A stretch of 64,000 bases of DNA from JANMDN01 sp031376285. GTDB taxonomy: Bacteria; Actinomycetota; Thermoleophilia; Miltoncostaeales; Miltoncostaeaceae. The position numbers and the translations under genes are program-made. The notes beneath the pieces were generated by a model that saw nothing but the letters and a program-made list of their open reading frames with translations, ran no database searches and was not told where the DNA came from. This document shows, one piece after another, positions 17,310 to 26,260 of the stretch (its first letter is position 1; each line of letters begins with the position of its first letter). The DNA lies in the NCBI GenBank assembly GCA_031376285.1, contig JANMDN010000045.1:4617-68616 (forward strand), written 5' to 3'.

Positions 17310-19738
17310 GGCTCCCCCTCTCGTGGCTTGCCGACCACGTCGCTCACGGGCTGACCGCCGACGCGCTCGCCCTGCGCCTGGCGGCCTCGGGAACAAACGT
17401 CGAAGAGGTCATCGAGCACCGGGTGTCAGACGCCGACGGTAACCTCGCGAACTTCCGTGTCGGTCGGGTCATCGAAGCGGTCAAGCACCCGGACGCCGAC
17501 CGCCTGCGGGTCTGCCGAGTCGACACCGGCGACGGCGAGCCGCGCCAGATCGTTTGCGGGGCGGCAAACGTCAGAACAGGCCTCACCGTTGCGGTGGCGC
17601 TCCCCGGTGCGCTGCTTCCCGGCGCGCAGGAGCCGCTCCGTGTGGTGAAGCTGCGCGGGGTCGAGAGCCAGGGGATGATCTGCTCGGCCCGCGAGCTCGG
17701 CCTCGGCCAGGATCATGCCGGCATCATGGAACTGCAGGACGGACTCACACCAGGGGCGCCGCTTGCCGACGCGCTCCCGATCGCCGAGACCGTCATCGAC
17801 CTCGAGATCACGTCCAATCGCCCGGACTGCCTCTCGATCACTGGACTCGCCCGCGAGGTCGCGGCGTTCACGCAGACGCGGTACTGCCCACCGGTCGAGG
17901 CCGAGCCACCCGCCGACGGCCCGGGCTCGGTGGGTGACTACGTCGCGTTGCGCGTCGATGCGCCGGACCTCTGCCCGCGCTACATGGCCAGGGTTCTTGT
18001 CGACGTCGAGGTCGGCCCCTCACCCATATGGCTTGCGGCGCGCCTCGAGGCGGCCGGCATGCGCTCGATCTCGAACGTCGTCGATGTGACGAACTACGTG
18101 ATGCTCCTCACCGGGCAACCGCTCCACGCATTCGATCTCGACAAGCTGGCCGGGCCGGAGATCGTCGTTCGTCGGGCGGCCGCGGGTGAGCCGATCATCA
18201 CGCTCGATGACGTGCAACGGACGCTCGATCCTGATGTCCTCGCGATCTGCGACGCGGACCGCCCGATGGTGATCGCGGGGATCATGGGCGCAGCCGATTG
18301 CGAGGTCTCAGGCACGACCCGCCGGATCATGCTTGAGGCGGCAACCTTTGACGGCCCGAACATCCTCCGGACATCGCTTCGGCTCGGGCTTCGCAGCGAG
18401 TCGAGCAGCCGATTCGAGAAGCGCCTTCCCGTCGAGCTACCACCACGAGCGATGGCGATTGCCTGCCGGATGCTGATCGAGACCTGCGGAGCGGTCCTCG
18501 TGCCCGGAACCCTCGACGCATGCGAACCGATTCCGCAGCGGCCGCCGGTCGTCCTGCGTCACGGGCGGGCCGAGAGGATCCTCGGGGTTTCCGTCGCGCC
18601 CGAGCGCAGCGTCGAGATCCTGACCCGGCTTGGGTTTGGGGTCGAGGAGCTGCCCGACGGCCTCAGGGTTCAGGTGCCCTTCGAGCGAGCCGGCGACGTG
18701 ACACGCGAGATCGACCTCATCGAAGAGGTCGCGCGCATCGAGGGCTTCGACCAGATTCCCGCCGTGCTTCCGCGCACCGCGGTCGCAGGCGGACGGAGCC
18801 CTGCGCAAGCGCTCCGAGAGAAACTCGCCGACCGGCTCGTCACTCGCGGCGTGTCCGAGGTCATCTCGTACCGGTTTGTTCCCGAAGCGGATGCCGACCG
18901 TCTGCAGATGTCGGCCGAGGACCCGAGGCGAAACGTCGTGCGCCTCGCGAAGCCGATGTCCGAGGAAATGGCCGTCATGCGCCGGTCGATGCTCCCGGGC
19001 CTTCTTCGGGCCGCCGCGCAGAACCAGGCCCACCAGCGTCCGTCGGGTGGGCTCTTCGAGATCGGTCGCACCTACGCGCCACGCGAGGATGGGCTCGCCG
19101 CCGAGCGCGAGTTCGTCGCCGTCCTTCGCTTCGGCCCCCCGAGCACCGAGCACTGGCGCGCGACTCCGGGCACGCTTGACATCCACTCGGGGATCGGCCT
19201 CTTCGCAGATCTCACGTCGGTCGTCGGCGTGAGCGTCCACCCGGAGGCAAACGACGCCCCCTATTTTCACCCGGCCCGCCAGGCGCGAATGCGAAGTGGC
19301 GAGGAGATCATCGGCTGGGCTGGCGAGATGCACCCGCTGGTGCTTCGTAACTTCGACGTCCGCGGTCCGGCCGTCGCGGTGGTGATCCCCCTCGACGCAC
19401 TCCTCGCCGCGGCGGTCACGGGTGCGCGCCCCTACCAGCCGATCCTGAACGTCCCCGTCTCGACGCGCGACATCGCCGTCGTGGTGGCCGACACGGTCAC
19501 GAGCGATCAGGTGCTCGGAGTCGCGCGTCGCGCGGGTGGGGCACTGGTCCGCGTCGCGCGCATCTTCGACCGCTACGTCGGCGAGCGCATCGGCGCCGGG
19601 CGCGTCAGCCTTGCGCTACGCCTCGAGATCGCCGATCCGGAGCGGACACTGACCGATGCCGAGATCGAGGCGCCGGTCGCCGCCGTGGTGGCGGCACTTG
19701 TGGGTGAGCTGGGAGCCGAGTTGCGGGGCGGATCGTGA
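17306..19738 (+). CDS. pheT: Phenylalanyl-tRNA synthetase beta subunit
   Basis: An 810-residue beta chain. In order: the N-terminal B1 region (MRLPLSWLADHV); an EMAP-type tRNA-binding domain at about 39-150 (FRVGRVIEAVKHPDADRLRV); the B3/B4 editing domain with the SNRPDCLSITGLAREVA motif at its start; the B5 domain around 400-480; the catalytic-like domain; and a C-terminal ferredoxin-fold anticodon-binding domain (PILNVPVSTRDIAVVVADTV, about 715-810). It is coupled to pheS at its start and to argC at its end by four-base overlaps. Confidence 0.96.
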   Translation: MRLPLSWLADHVAHGLTADALALRLAASGTNVEEVIEHRVSDADGNLANFRVGRVIEAVKHPDADRLRVCRVDTGDGEPRQIVCGAANVRTGLTVAVALPGALLPGAQEPLRVVKLRGVESQGMICSARELGLGQDHAGIMELQDGLTPGAPLADALPIAETVIDLEITSNRPDCLSITGLAREVAAFTQTRYCPPVEAEPPADGPGSVGDYVALRVDAPDLCPRYMARVLVDVEVGPSPIWLAARLEAAGMRSISNVVDVTNYVMLLTGQPLHAFDLDKLAGPEIVVRRAAAGEPIITLDDVQRTLDPDVLAICDADRPMVIAGIMGAADCEVSGTTRRIMLEAATFDGPNILRTSLRLGLRSESSSRFEKRLPVELPPRAMAIACRMLIETCGAVLVPGTLDACEPIPQRPPVVLRHGRAERILGVSVAPERSVEILTRLGFGVEELPDGLRVQVPFERAGDVTREIDLIEEVARIEGFDQIPAVLPRTAVAGGRSPAQALREKLADRLVTRGVSEVISYRFVPEADADRLQMSAEDPRRNVVRLAKPMSEEMAVMRRSMLPGLLRAAAQNQAHQRPSGGLFEIGRTYAPREDGLAAEREFVAVLRFGPPSTEHWRATPGTLDIHSGIGLFADLTSVVGVSVHPEANDAPYFHPARQARMRSGEEIIGWAGEMHPLVLRNFDVRGPAVAVVIPLDALLAAAVTGARPYQPILNVPVSTRDIAVVVADTVTSDQVLGVARRAGGALVRVARIFDRYVGERIGAGRVSLALRLEIADPERTLTDAEIEAPVAAVVAALVGELGAELRGGS

Positions 19739-20715
19739 GCGTTGTTCACGTCCTCGGTGCGAGCGGCTTTGCGGGGGCGCAGCTTGCCGCGCTGATCGAT
19801 CGGCATCCGCACTTCACGCTCGGACAGACCACCGGTCGCTCAGATGCCGGTCAGTCGCTTGCCACCGTGGCGCCGGAGTACCGCCTCGACCGGCTGCTCA
19901 CCCCCTACGACGCGGACGCCGTGGCGGCCGGTGACTTCGCCTGCGTTTGCTACCCGCATGCGGAGTCGGTGGAGGTTGTCGCTGATCTCGTCATCCGCGG
20001 TGTGCGGGTGGTCGACCTCGGCGCTGACTATCGACTTCGCGACGCATCGCTCTACCCGCGGTGGTACGGGTTTGACCACGGCCACATCGATCTCCTCGCC
20101 GAGGCGGTCTACGGGCTCCCCGAGGCCTACCGCGACGCGATCCGAACCGCGACGGTCGTGGCAAACCCCGGCTGCTACCCGACGGCCGCAATCCTCGCGC
20201 TGCTGCCGCTTCGGGACCAGCTGGCAAGCGTCGTCATCGACGCGAAAAGCGGCGTGAGCGGGGCGGGGAAGACCCCAAGCGCCGGCGTTCACTACTCGAC
20301 GGTCACCGACAACGTCCAGCCGTACAAGGTACTCGCACACCGCCACACCCCCGAGATCGGGCAGGAACTCGGCCTCCCTGTGATCTTCACGCCCCACCTC
20401 GTCGCGGCCGACCGCGGCGAGCTTGCGAGCTGCTACGCCACGCTCTCTGGGGAGGCGCCGCACCCCGATGAACTGCGGGAGCGTTACGTGGACTTCTACG
20501 CGCCGCATCCGTTCGTCGAGGTCGTCGACGACCCACCGGGGTTTCGCGCCGTGCAGCGGACAAACTTCGCCCAGGTCTGTCCGATGATCGACCCGGACTC
20601 TGGCACGCTCATTAGTTTTTGTGCCATCGACAACCTCATGAAGGGCGCGTCCGGGCAGGCGGTGCAGAACCTCAATCTGATGGCTGAGCGCCCCGAGACC
20701 GAAGGCCTCACATGA
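19735..20715 (+). CDS. argC: N-acetyl-gamma-glutamyl-phosphate reductase
   Basis: NADPH-dependent third step of arginine synthesis. The N-terminal Rossmann motif is VHVLGASGFAGAQLAALI. The catalytic Cys147 lies in VVANPGCYPTAAILAL. The motif AKSGVSGAGKTPSAGVHYS and the C-terminal NLMKGASGQAVQNLNLM are typical. It has 326 residues. The GTG overlaps the pheT stop and the 3' end overlaps argJ, so arginine genes continue the pheST transcript. Confidence 0.95.
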   Translation: MSVVHVLGASGFAGAQLAALIDRHPHFTLGQTTGRSDAGQSLATVAPEYRLDRLLTPYDADAVAAGDFACVCYPHAESVEVVADLVIRGVRVVDLGADYRLRDASLYPRWYGFDHGHIDLLAEAVYGLPEAYRDAIRTATVVANPGCYPTAAILALLPLRDQLASVVIDAKSGVSGAGKTPSAGVHYSTVTDNVQPYKVLAHRHTPEIGQELGLPVIFTPHLVAADRGELASCYATLSGEAPHPDELRERYVDFYAPHPFVEVVDDPPGFRAVQRTNFAQVCPMIDPDSGTLISFCAIDNLMKGASGQAVQNLNLMAERPETEGLT

Positions 20716-21932
20716 GTTTCCCGCCGATCGCCCGTACCGACTGGCTTCGGGCGCCGGAGGGTCTCACGCTCCTGCGTGGCGGCTCCGTCACGACGCCTGA
20801 TGGCTTCCGAGCCGGCGCTACCGCGTGCGGGCTCAAGGAGTCCGGCTTGCTCGATGTCGGGATCCTCGTAAGCGATCGGTCGGCCTGCTCGGGCCTTGTC
20901 GACACCGCCAACGCGCTGCCGGCGGCACCGGTCCACCGCAATCGCACGCTCGAGCTCGGCGCGCTCCGTGCGGTCGTGGTGAACGCCGGCAACGCCAACG
21001 CGGCGACGGGGGAGCAGGGCCTACGCGACGCGATCGAGATGGGCGAGCGCGCCGCCGCCGGGCTCAAGCTCGATCCTCGCCAGGTCGTGACGTCGTCGAC
21101 CGGCGTCATCGGTCGTCTGTTCTCGATGGACACGCTCCGTACGGGCATCGACGGCGCCTTGGCGACCCTCCGAGCCGACGGTGGGTCAGATTTTGCCGCC
21201 GCGATTTGCACAACGGATCGCTTCCCGAAGTCCGGCGCGTTTTCGATCGAGATCTCCGGACGCCTCGTCCACTTCGGTGTCGCCTCGAAGGGCGCCGGGA
21301 TGATCAACCCGAGCATGGCGACGATGCTCTGCTACGTCACGACCGACGCGTCGATTGCGGCCGACGACGTCCAGGCGGCAACCGCCGTCGCCGCGAGCAA
21401 GTCGTTCAACCGGATTAGCGTCGACGGTCAGATGAGCCCATCCGACACGCTCGTTGTCCTGGCAAATGGTGAGGGACCGCCGCTTGCGGGGAACGACCTG
21501 ACGCGGTTTGCGGCGGCGCTCACGGCGGTCTGTCGCTGGTCGGCAATCCAGATGGTCAAGGACGGAGAGGGCGCCGAGCACGCGGTCCGCCTCGACGTTC
21601 GCGGTGCGGCCGATACGCCCGAGGCCGAGCGCGTTGCCCGTGCGATCGGTGGGTCGCCGCTTGTCAAGGCCGCGATCTTCGGCCGTGATCCCAACTGGGG
21701 TCGCATCGAGCAGGCCGTCGGCCAGGCACTCATCGGCGCGCCGGGCCAGGTTCACGAGCCGCTTCTTGCCTTTGACGGGCTCGCCGTTGACGCCGCGGGA
21801 ATCGAACAGGTGCTCGCGCTTCCCGAATACGACCTGCGGGTCGACCTGAGTCGAGGCACCGGTGAGGCCGAGGTCTTTGTCAGCGACCTCACCCACGCCT
21901 ACGTCAGCATCAACGCCGACTACACGACCTAA
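20712..21932 (+). CDS. argJ: Glutamate N-acetyltransferase / amino-acid N-acetyltransferase ArgJ
   Basis: Recycles the acetyl group in arginine synthesis by moving it from N-acetylornithine to glutamate. The precursor self-cleaves before the conserved threonine in GAGMINPSMATMLCYVTT; here that is Thr204. VVNAGNANAATGEQGLRDA, TSSTGVIGRLF and GRDPNWGRIEQAVGQAL are further family motifs. It has 406 residues. argB and argD do not follow; the next gene is convergent only five bases away. Confidence 0.95.
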   Translation: MSFPPIARTDWLRAPEGLTLLRGGSVTTPDGFRAGATACGLKESGLLDVGILVSDRSACSGLVDTANALPAAPVHRNRTLELGALRAVVVNAGNANAATGEQGLRDAIEMGERAAAGLKLDPRQVVTSSTGVIGRLFSMDTLRTGIDGALATLRADGGSDFAAAICTTDRFPKSGAFSIEISGRLVHFGVASKGAGMINPSMATMLCYVTTDASIAADDVQAATAVAASKSFNRISVDGQMSPSDTLVVLANGEGPPLAGNDLTRFAAALTAVCRWSAIQMVKDGEGAEHAVRLDVRGAADTPEAERVARAIGGSPLVKAAIFGRDPNWGRIEQAVGQALIGAPGQVHEPLLAFDGLAVDAAGIEQVLALPEYDLRVDLSRGTGEAEVFVSDLTHAYVSINADYTT

Positions 21933-21937
21933 CGCGG

Positions 21938-22624
21938 TCAGTCCCTCGAGAAGCCGATGATCTGCAGCAGGAACTGGAAGAGGTTGAAGATGTCCAGGAA
22001 GATGCCGCAAGCGATGAAGACGGCCTGGTTGGGATGAGCGCGGCGTAGCCGGTTGAAATCGTAGATCGTCCAGGCGGAGAAGATCACCACGCCAAGGCCG
22101 GCCCAGATCATCTGCGCGCCGGCTGAGCGCACGAAGATCAGTGCGATCCCCGCGACGAAGAGCCCGATCGTCAGCCAAAAAAGCGTCTTGCCCCACGCGG
22201 AGAAGTCGCGACGCGTCGCGTAGCCGTACGCGCCGAGCGAGCCGACCAACAGTGCGGTCATGCCCGCGGCCTGGGCAATGAGCGTCCCACCGTCCTCGAG
22301 TCGCGCGTAGGACGCAAGGCCCGGCCCCGCGCCGAGGCCGAGGAACGCCCCCATCCCGAAGAGGAGCCCCATCGCGAGGGGCGTCGAGCCACGCGCAAAC
22401 CCAATCCCGAAGCTCAGCCCGATGGCGATCACGAAGCAGACGATCGCCGCGACACCCGAGATATCGCGGCCGAGGTACGAGCCAAGGGCGGCCAGTCCAG
22501 CCGTGGCCGCCACGAGGAACATCGTGTGGGCGAACACGGCTTTCGCTTGATCTCGTTCCAACGCGACCGATCCGCGATCAAACGTCTGCCCGGAATCGCC
22601 GACACGTGGCTCAAGCGTGCTCAA
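21938..22624 (-). CDS. Bax inhibitor-1 / YccA family membrane protein
   Basis: About seven hydrophobic helices in 228 residues, ending with the family hallmark in the last helices (IYDFNRLRR and IFLDIFNLFQFLLQIIGFSRD, trimmed). BI-1 family proteins are pH-sensitive calcium leak channels or FtsH partners in other bacteria; the role here is unknown. The second of two TTG codons (22624) is preferred because GGAGG at 22632-22636 is seven bases away from it and only one base from the first. It converges on argJ. Confidence 0.85.
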   Translation of the reverse strand: MSTLEPRVGDSGQTFDRGSVALERDQAKAVFAHTMFLVAATAGLAALGSYLGRDISGVAAIVCFVIAIGLSFGIGFARGSTPLAMGLLFGMGAFLGLGAGPGLASYARLEDGGTLIAQAAGMTALLVGSLGAYGYATRRDFSAWGKTLFWLTIGLFVAGIALIFVRSAGAQMIWAGLGVVIFSAWTIYDFNRLRRAHPNQAVFIACGIFLDIFNLFQFLLQIIGFSRD

Positions 22625-22689
22625 TTGCAACCCTCCGTTCGTGACCTTGCTCCGTCATTATGGCGCGCCGCGGACGATCCCGCGGCCAT

Positions 22690-23379
22690 CTATGTCGGGC
22701 GACGCGGACACGAGAGCTCGGCGACTTGGCGGCCCGGACCACCGTAGAGACGGCGAGCAAGCGCGAGGTCCTCACCCTTGATCGCGACTCGACAGCGCCA
22801 GCGTGACGGACCGAACTGGTTCCCTCCACAGCGCCGGACAATCGGCGACATCAGTGCGCAGGCGTTTGCGCTGTGCAGAAGCCCGAGAACGTGACCGAAC
22901 TCGTGCGCGGCGATCAGGACGGCGCCCTCGCGGCGAGAGAACGGCGAACCGGTTGGGAGCGGAGTCCGGAAGCGGACGAAGGCCCCGACCCCCTGCCCGA
23001 CGGTGGCGAGCCCATCAGCCGGGATCGACCGGTCGATGGAGACGATAACTCGAGCCTTCGCACGGCTGTTCACCCGGCGGAACGTGATTCCCACGCGGGC
23101 GCGGTTCCATGATGCGGCGCCCTCGGCGACCGCTTGGCGCATGGCCTGGCCGGTCGCGTCGAAGTAGGTAATCGCAGGGCCAGGCCAGCGTCGCGGTCCG
23201 GCTTGCGCTCGCCCGTCCACGCTGCCAAGGCCGGTTTCGGTGTCGAGGGTCAGGTCTGCGATGACGGGGCCAGGCTGGGTCGCGGATCCTCGTTTTCCGG
23301 CCGCGGTCGAGCCAGTCGCGACGAGGGCAAACGCGACGACGGCCACTCGTATGCGAGCGCGGGCTGTGGCGTTTGGCAC
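22690..23379 (-). CDS. Secreted metzincin-type zinc metalloprotease
   Basis: The zinc-binding motif HEFGHVLGLLH (HExxHxxGxxH, around residue 170) identifies a matrixin-like metzincin, followed by a Met-turn candidate (CALMSPI). A signal peptide occupies residues 1-25 (VAVVAFALVATGSTAAG core). GTG 23379 is preceded by GAGG at five bases and gives 229 residues; a longer in-frame reading runs antisense into unrelated sequence. It lies 26 bases downstream of another secreted-protein gene on the same strand, so the two probably form an operon. The substrate is unknown. Confidence 0.85.
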   Translation of the reverse strand: MPNATARARIRVAVVAFALVATGSTAAGKRGSATQPGPVIADLTLDTETGLGSVDGRAQAGPRRWPGPAITYFDATGQAMRQAVAEGAASWNRARVGITFRRVNSRAKARVIVSIDRSIPADGLATVGQGVGAFVRFRTPLPTGSPFSRREGAVLIAAHEFGHVLGLLHSANACALMSPIVRRCGGNQFGPSRWRCRVAIKGEDLALARRLYGGPGRQVAELSCPRRPT

Positions 23380-23405
23380 TCGGACCTCGTTCCTCGCTCG
23401 GAATC

Positions 23406-24818
23406 CTACTTCGGTAGCGACGCCCAGCGCCGCGTAACCGCGAGAGGGATTGTGACCTGCTCGCGCCCGTTCGGCCCGATCGTGACGACACGGATACGGT
23501 AGTTCCCGGGTGCGAGGCCAGCGGGTAGAGGCACACTCAGTCTCGACACCGGGGCCGTGAACGTACGCACGACCGGGCCGACTCGCTTTCCGACGCGAAT
23601 AACCTGGACGTTGCCGCGGCCGGTCCCTGGGAAGCTCACGATGATCGACCGCCCGCGTCCACGAACGGCGCGCAGAAGCGACGGTCGTCCCGCGATCACG
23701 CCCTGTGGCGGGACGATAAGTGCGACCGATGCGTCGTCGCGAAGGCCATCCCCCATGGCGACGACCCGCAACGTGTATCGACCCGGCCGCGTGTCTCGGG
23801 GAATCGCGACCCGGGCGGCCGCGACCGGCCCGTCGAGTTTGGCGATGACGCGGCCATTTGTCGCACCTGCGGGAATCACTTGGACCACGGCTCGGCCAAT
23901 TCGCGACAGGGTGACCGAGGCGGTGGCAACGTCGACAAGGGTGATCGCGAGGCCACCGCCGACCGGGACGGGTTCGTCTCCGCCGGCCGGAGGCGTCAGG
24001 GGGTTCGCCAGAAAGTCTCGATACCCCGCCAGCCAACCGATGGTCGCCTCACGGCTTCGAAGGCCGTAGGCGAAGGGACCGTTTGCGAGGAGCCGTCGGC
24101 CCGCTGCGGTGGCGCGCGCTCGCTCCCATATCTCCGCTTGGGACGAGTCGATGCTCGGTCCGAGCATGAGATGCAGTCGCTCAACCTCTCCTGGTCCCCA
24201 GCGCGCGAGCCAGCGCGTGGTGTCGGCGGCGAGTTCAGCGCGACTGAAGGGTCGCAGGTCACCGTGGTAGGTCTCGAGGACGGTGCCCCCGGCCCTTCGC
24301 AGGGTCGTCAGGAGCGCCTCCCAACGTGGCGGTAGGGGCTGCCTGAGGTCGATCCGCCCGACTGCCCCGACCACGCCCGGGCCGATGTAGACGATCACTC
24401 GCTCGGCCTGGGGTCCGAGCCGAACGAGGGCGGCACCCAGGTTTTGTAGCCTCGCTTCACTCCAAACGCCAGCGAGGATCTCGTCGATGGCGACGAGCCC
24501 ACCGCGGTCGGTTGCGGTGATGGCCGCGCGAAGGATCGCGGCCATCTGTTGGGGGCTCGAGGCCGCGACCTCGTCGCCCTTCACTTTCGCCATCCAACGC
24601 GTCGACGGAAGGCGCCGGTCGGCGGCGGTCGGCGCTTGAAGCCAGAGCTGGTCGCCGAGCCCGGCCACGGAGTCTCCCCCGTCATGAAGGACGACCGCCT
24701 GGGCGATGGGTGCGTACACGGCGACGAGCCCGCTCGCGGGACCGGTCAGCGACACGGCTGGCTGCGCAATCGATGTCAGGAGCGTGCCTGAGACGATCAT
24801 CTGGACCAAGCGCCCCAT
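23406..24818 (-). CDS. Uncharacterised secreted protein
   Basis: About 470 residues with a signal peptide at the N-terminus (MGRLVQMIVSGTLLTSIAQP). The centre is alpha/beta in character, with motifs such as GGLVAIDEILAGVW and GGTVLETYHGDLRPFSRAE. The last 150 residues look like one or two Ig/FN3-type beta domains (TRPGRYTLRVVAMGDG; LAPGNYRIRVVTIGPNG). ATG 24818 is chosen over an upstream in-frame start because it puts the signal peptide first. No family is recognised. It shares a strand and probably a transcript with the metalloprotease gene downstream. Confidence 0.7.
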   Translation of the reverse strand: MGRLVQMIVSGTLLTSIAQPAVSLTGPASGLVAVYAPIAQAVVLHDGGDSVAGLGDQLWLQAPTAADRRLPSTRWMAKVKGDEVAASSPQQMAAILRAAITATDRGGLVAIDEILAGVWSEARLQNLGAALVRLGPQAERVIVYIGPGVVGAVGRIDLRQPLPPRWEALLTTLRRAGGTVLETYHGDLRPFSRAELAADTTRWLARWGPGEVERLHLMLGPSIDSSQAEIWERARATAAGRRLLANGPFAYGLRSREATIGWLAGYRDFLANPLTPPAGGDEPVPVGGGLAITLVDVATASVTLSRIGRAVVQVIPAGATNGRVIAKLDGPVAAARVAIPRDTRPGRYTLRVVAMGDGLRDDASVALIVPPQGVIAGRPSLLRAVRGRGRSIIVSFPGTGRGNVQVIRVGKRVGPVVRTFTAPVSRLSVPLPAGLAPGNYRIRVVTIGPNGREQVTIPLAVTRRWASLPK

Positions 24819-25229
24819 CCCGACGACCGTAGCAGCGCCGGGCCGAGCAAGCGCCGGCACTCATAATGTCCTCACACGATGCTGCGAAAGCGGACCGCCT
24901 TGCGTCGCCTGCGCGCCCGCGTGGCCGAACCCGCCGCTGACGTCGGGCATCGTTGTGGCGCCGAGTAGCCAGCGGACCCGGCATTCCAGCGCGACCGGAG
25001 GCCGTCGAGTACGTTCTCCTCGGTACCACTGGGTAACACCCGTCCGGAACGGAGCAGTCGCATCAACATTTCAGCGAATCACGCAACTGGCTCCGTCGCG
25101 AGGCGTACGCGCCGCTCACTTCTGACGACGTCGGCGCTGCTCGTTCTCTCGGCGGCGATCGCAGCGACGAGCAGCGCCACCGAGCAGCGGCCGAGTGAGA
25201 TCAACGAGGGGCAATCGGACATCTACACC
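24819..25229. other. Divergent intergenic region with in-frame but start-less upstream coding
   Basis: The 411 bases between two divergent secreted-protein genes hold no separate gene. From 24969 the plus strand is open in the same frame as the TolB-like gene. The part from about 25095 encodes a clear signal peptide (RRTRRSLLTTSALLVLSAAI), but no ATG, GTG or TTG occurs before 25230. A short same-frame reading frame, ATG 24879 to TAG 24968, precedes it. CATAAT at 24862-24867 is a possible -10 for the plus strand. Confidence 0.45.
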
Positions 25230-26012
25230 GTGCGCGTCGACGGGACCGGGCTGCGACGGTTGACGCCCGGCCCCTCTCACCGATACGACAGTCCAGCCTG
25301 GTCCAAGAGCGGACGCTGGATCGCGTTCAGCGGCCCCCCATGCGAGGATTGTCCCGAAGCGATCTTCGTTGTCGACCTCTCCCGTGGAGGACGTGTGAAG
25401 CAGCTCCTCGGGACGGTTCCGGGTGCAGCGCGTCCGAGCTGGGCGCCGTCCGGTCGTTACCTCACGTTTGTCGGCGGGGAGAGCAACGCCGTGTTCACCA
25501 TCGGTCGATCGGGCACCGGACAGCGGCAGCTCACAAGCGGCCTGATCGCCCACGACCAGTCGGCGTGGTCTCCGAACGGTCGCCAGATCCTCTACACCAG
25601 CCAGCAGCGCAACGGATTGTGGGACATCTCCGTTATGGGCATCGACGGGAGCCGGAAGAGAAACCTCACCGCGACACCGGTCTCAGAGGAGCAGCCCGCG
25701 TGGTCACACGACGCGGCCATGGTCGCGTTCGCCCGACAGACCAAGGGGAAATGGGCGATCTTCACAATGCCTGCCGGCGGCGGGCAGGCGCGACGTCTGA
25801 CCCCACTTGGCGAAAATTCCCAGCAGCCCGCATGGTCGCCCGACGACCGTCAGATCGCCTACACGAAGGTCACCGCAACGGGCTCCACCATCATCATCAT
25901 GGCGGCCGACGGTACCGCCAAACGCAACCTCCAGACCGGGACAGCCTCCGCCTCGGCGCCAAGCTGGTCGCCGGATGGCCGGCGAATCGCCTTCACGAAG
26001 TTGGGCGAGTAA
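25230..26012 (+). CDS. TolB-like beta-propeller (WD40/PD40 repeat) secreted protein
   Basis: The sequence is built of about six PD40 blades, each with a phrase like PAWSKSGRWIAFSG, PSWAPSGRYLTFVG, SAWSPNGRQILYTS, PAWSPDDRQIAYTK and PSWSPDGRRIAFTK. The first blade (DIYTVRVDGTGLRRLTPG) is cut by the only canonical start (GTG 25230). Real translation must begin upstream, because an in-frame Sec signal peptide precedes it, probably from a rare codon such as ATC 25062 behind GGAG or after a lost start. Such propellers bind periplasmic or cell-surface partners; the partner here is unknown. Confidence 0.8.
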   Translation: MRVDGTGLRRLTPGPSHRYDSPAWSKSGRWIAFSGPPCEDCPEAIFVVDLSRGGRVKQLLGTVPGAARPSWAPSGRYLTFVGGESNAVFTIGRSGTGQRQLTSGLIAHDQSAWSPNGRQILYTSQQRNGLWDISVMGIDGSRKRNLTATPVSEEQPAWSHDAAMVAFARQTKGKWAIFTMPAGGGQARRLTPLGENSQQPAWSPDDRQIAYTKVTATGSTIIIMAADGTAKRNLQTGTASASAPSWSPDGRRIAFTKLGE

Positions 26013-26169
26013 CGGTCCGACGTGAGGGACATTCCGGCGGCTGCGTAACCACGCGTGCGAACCCGTTGGGGCGAGCGACTGCGCCGCGATCGGGCAATCG
26101 CCGTGGGCCCTCCCCATTCGCTGGTACGAAGGCCGGACGCAATCGGGTACGCGCTTGACCTTCGTTCAG

Positions 26170-26198
26170 TTGTCGACCCCCGAGGGTCGGGCTATGGT
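26170..26198 (+). promoter_or_regulatory. Promoter of the phosphoesterase gene, with palindrome in the spacer
   Basis: TTGTCG (26170-26175) and TATGGT (26193-26198) are spaced 17 bases. The spacer includes most of a perfect hairpin/palindrome: CGACCC, a CCGA loop, and GGGTCG (26174-26189). It lies about 60 bases before the GTG. The palindrome could be an operator. Confidence 0.45.
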
Positions 26199-26260
26199 CG
26201 AAATTCGTAGCGGCGTGAGGTCGTTGAAGATCCTGTGAGTCGATCCAATAGGAGAAGACC

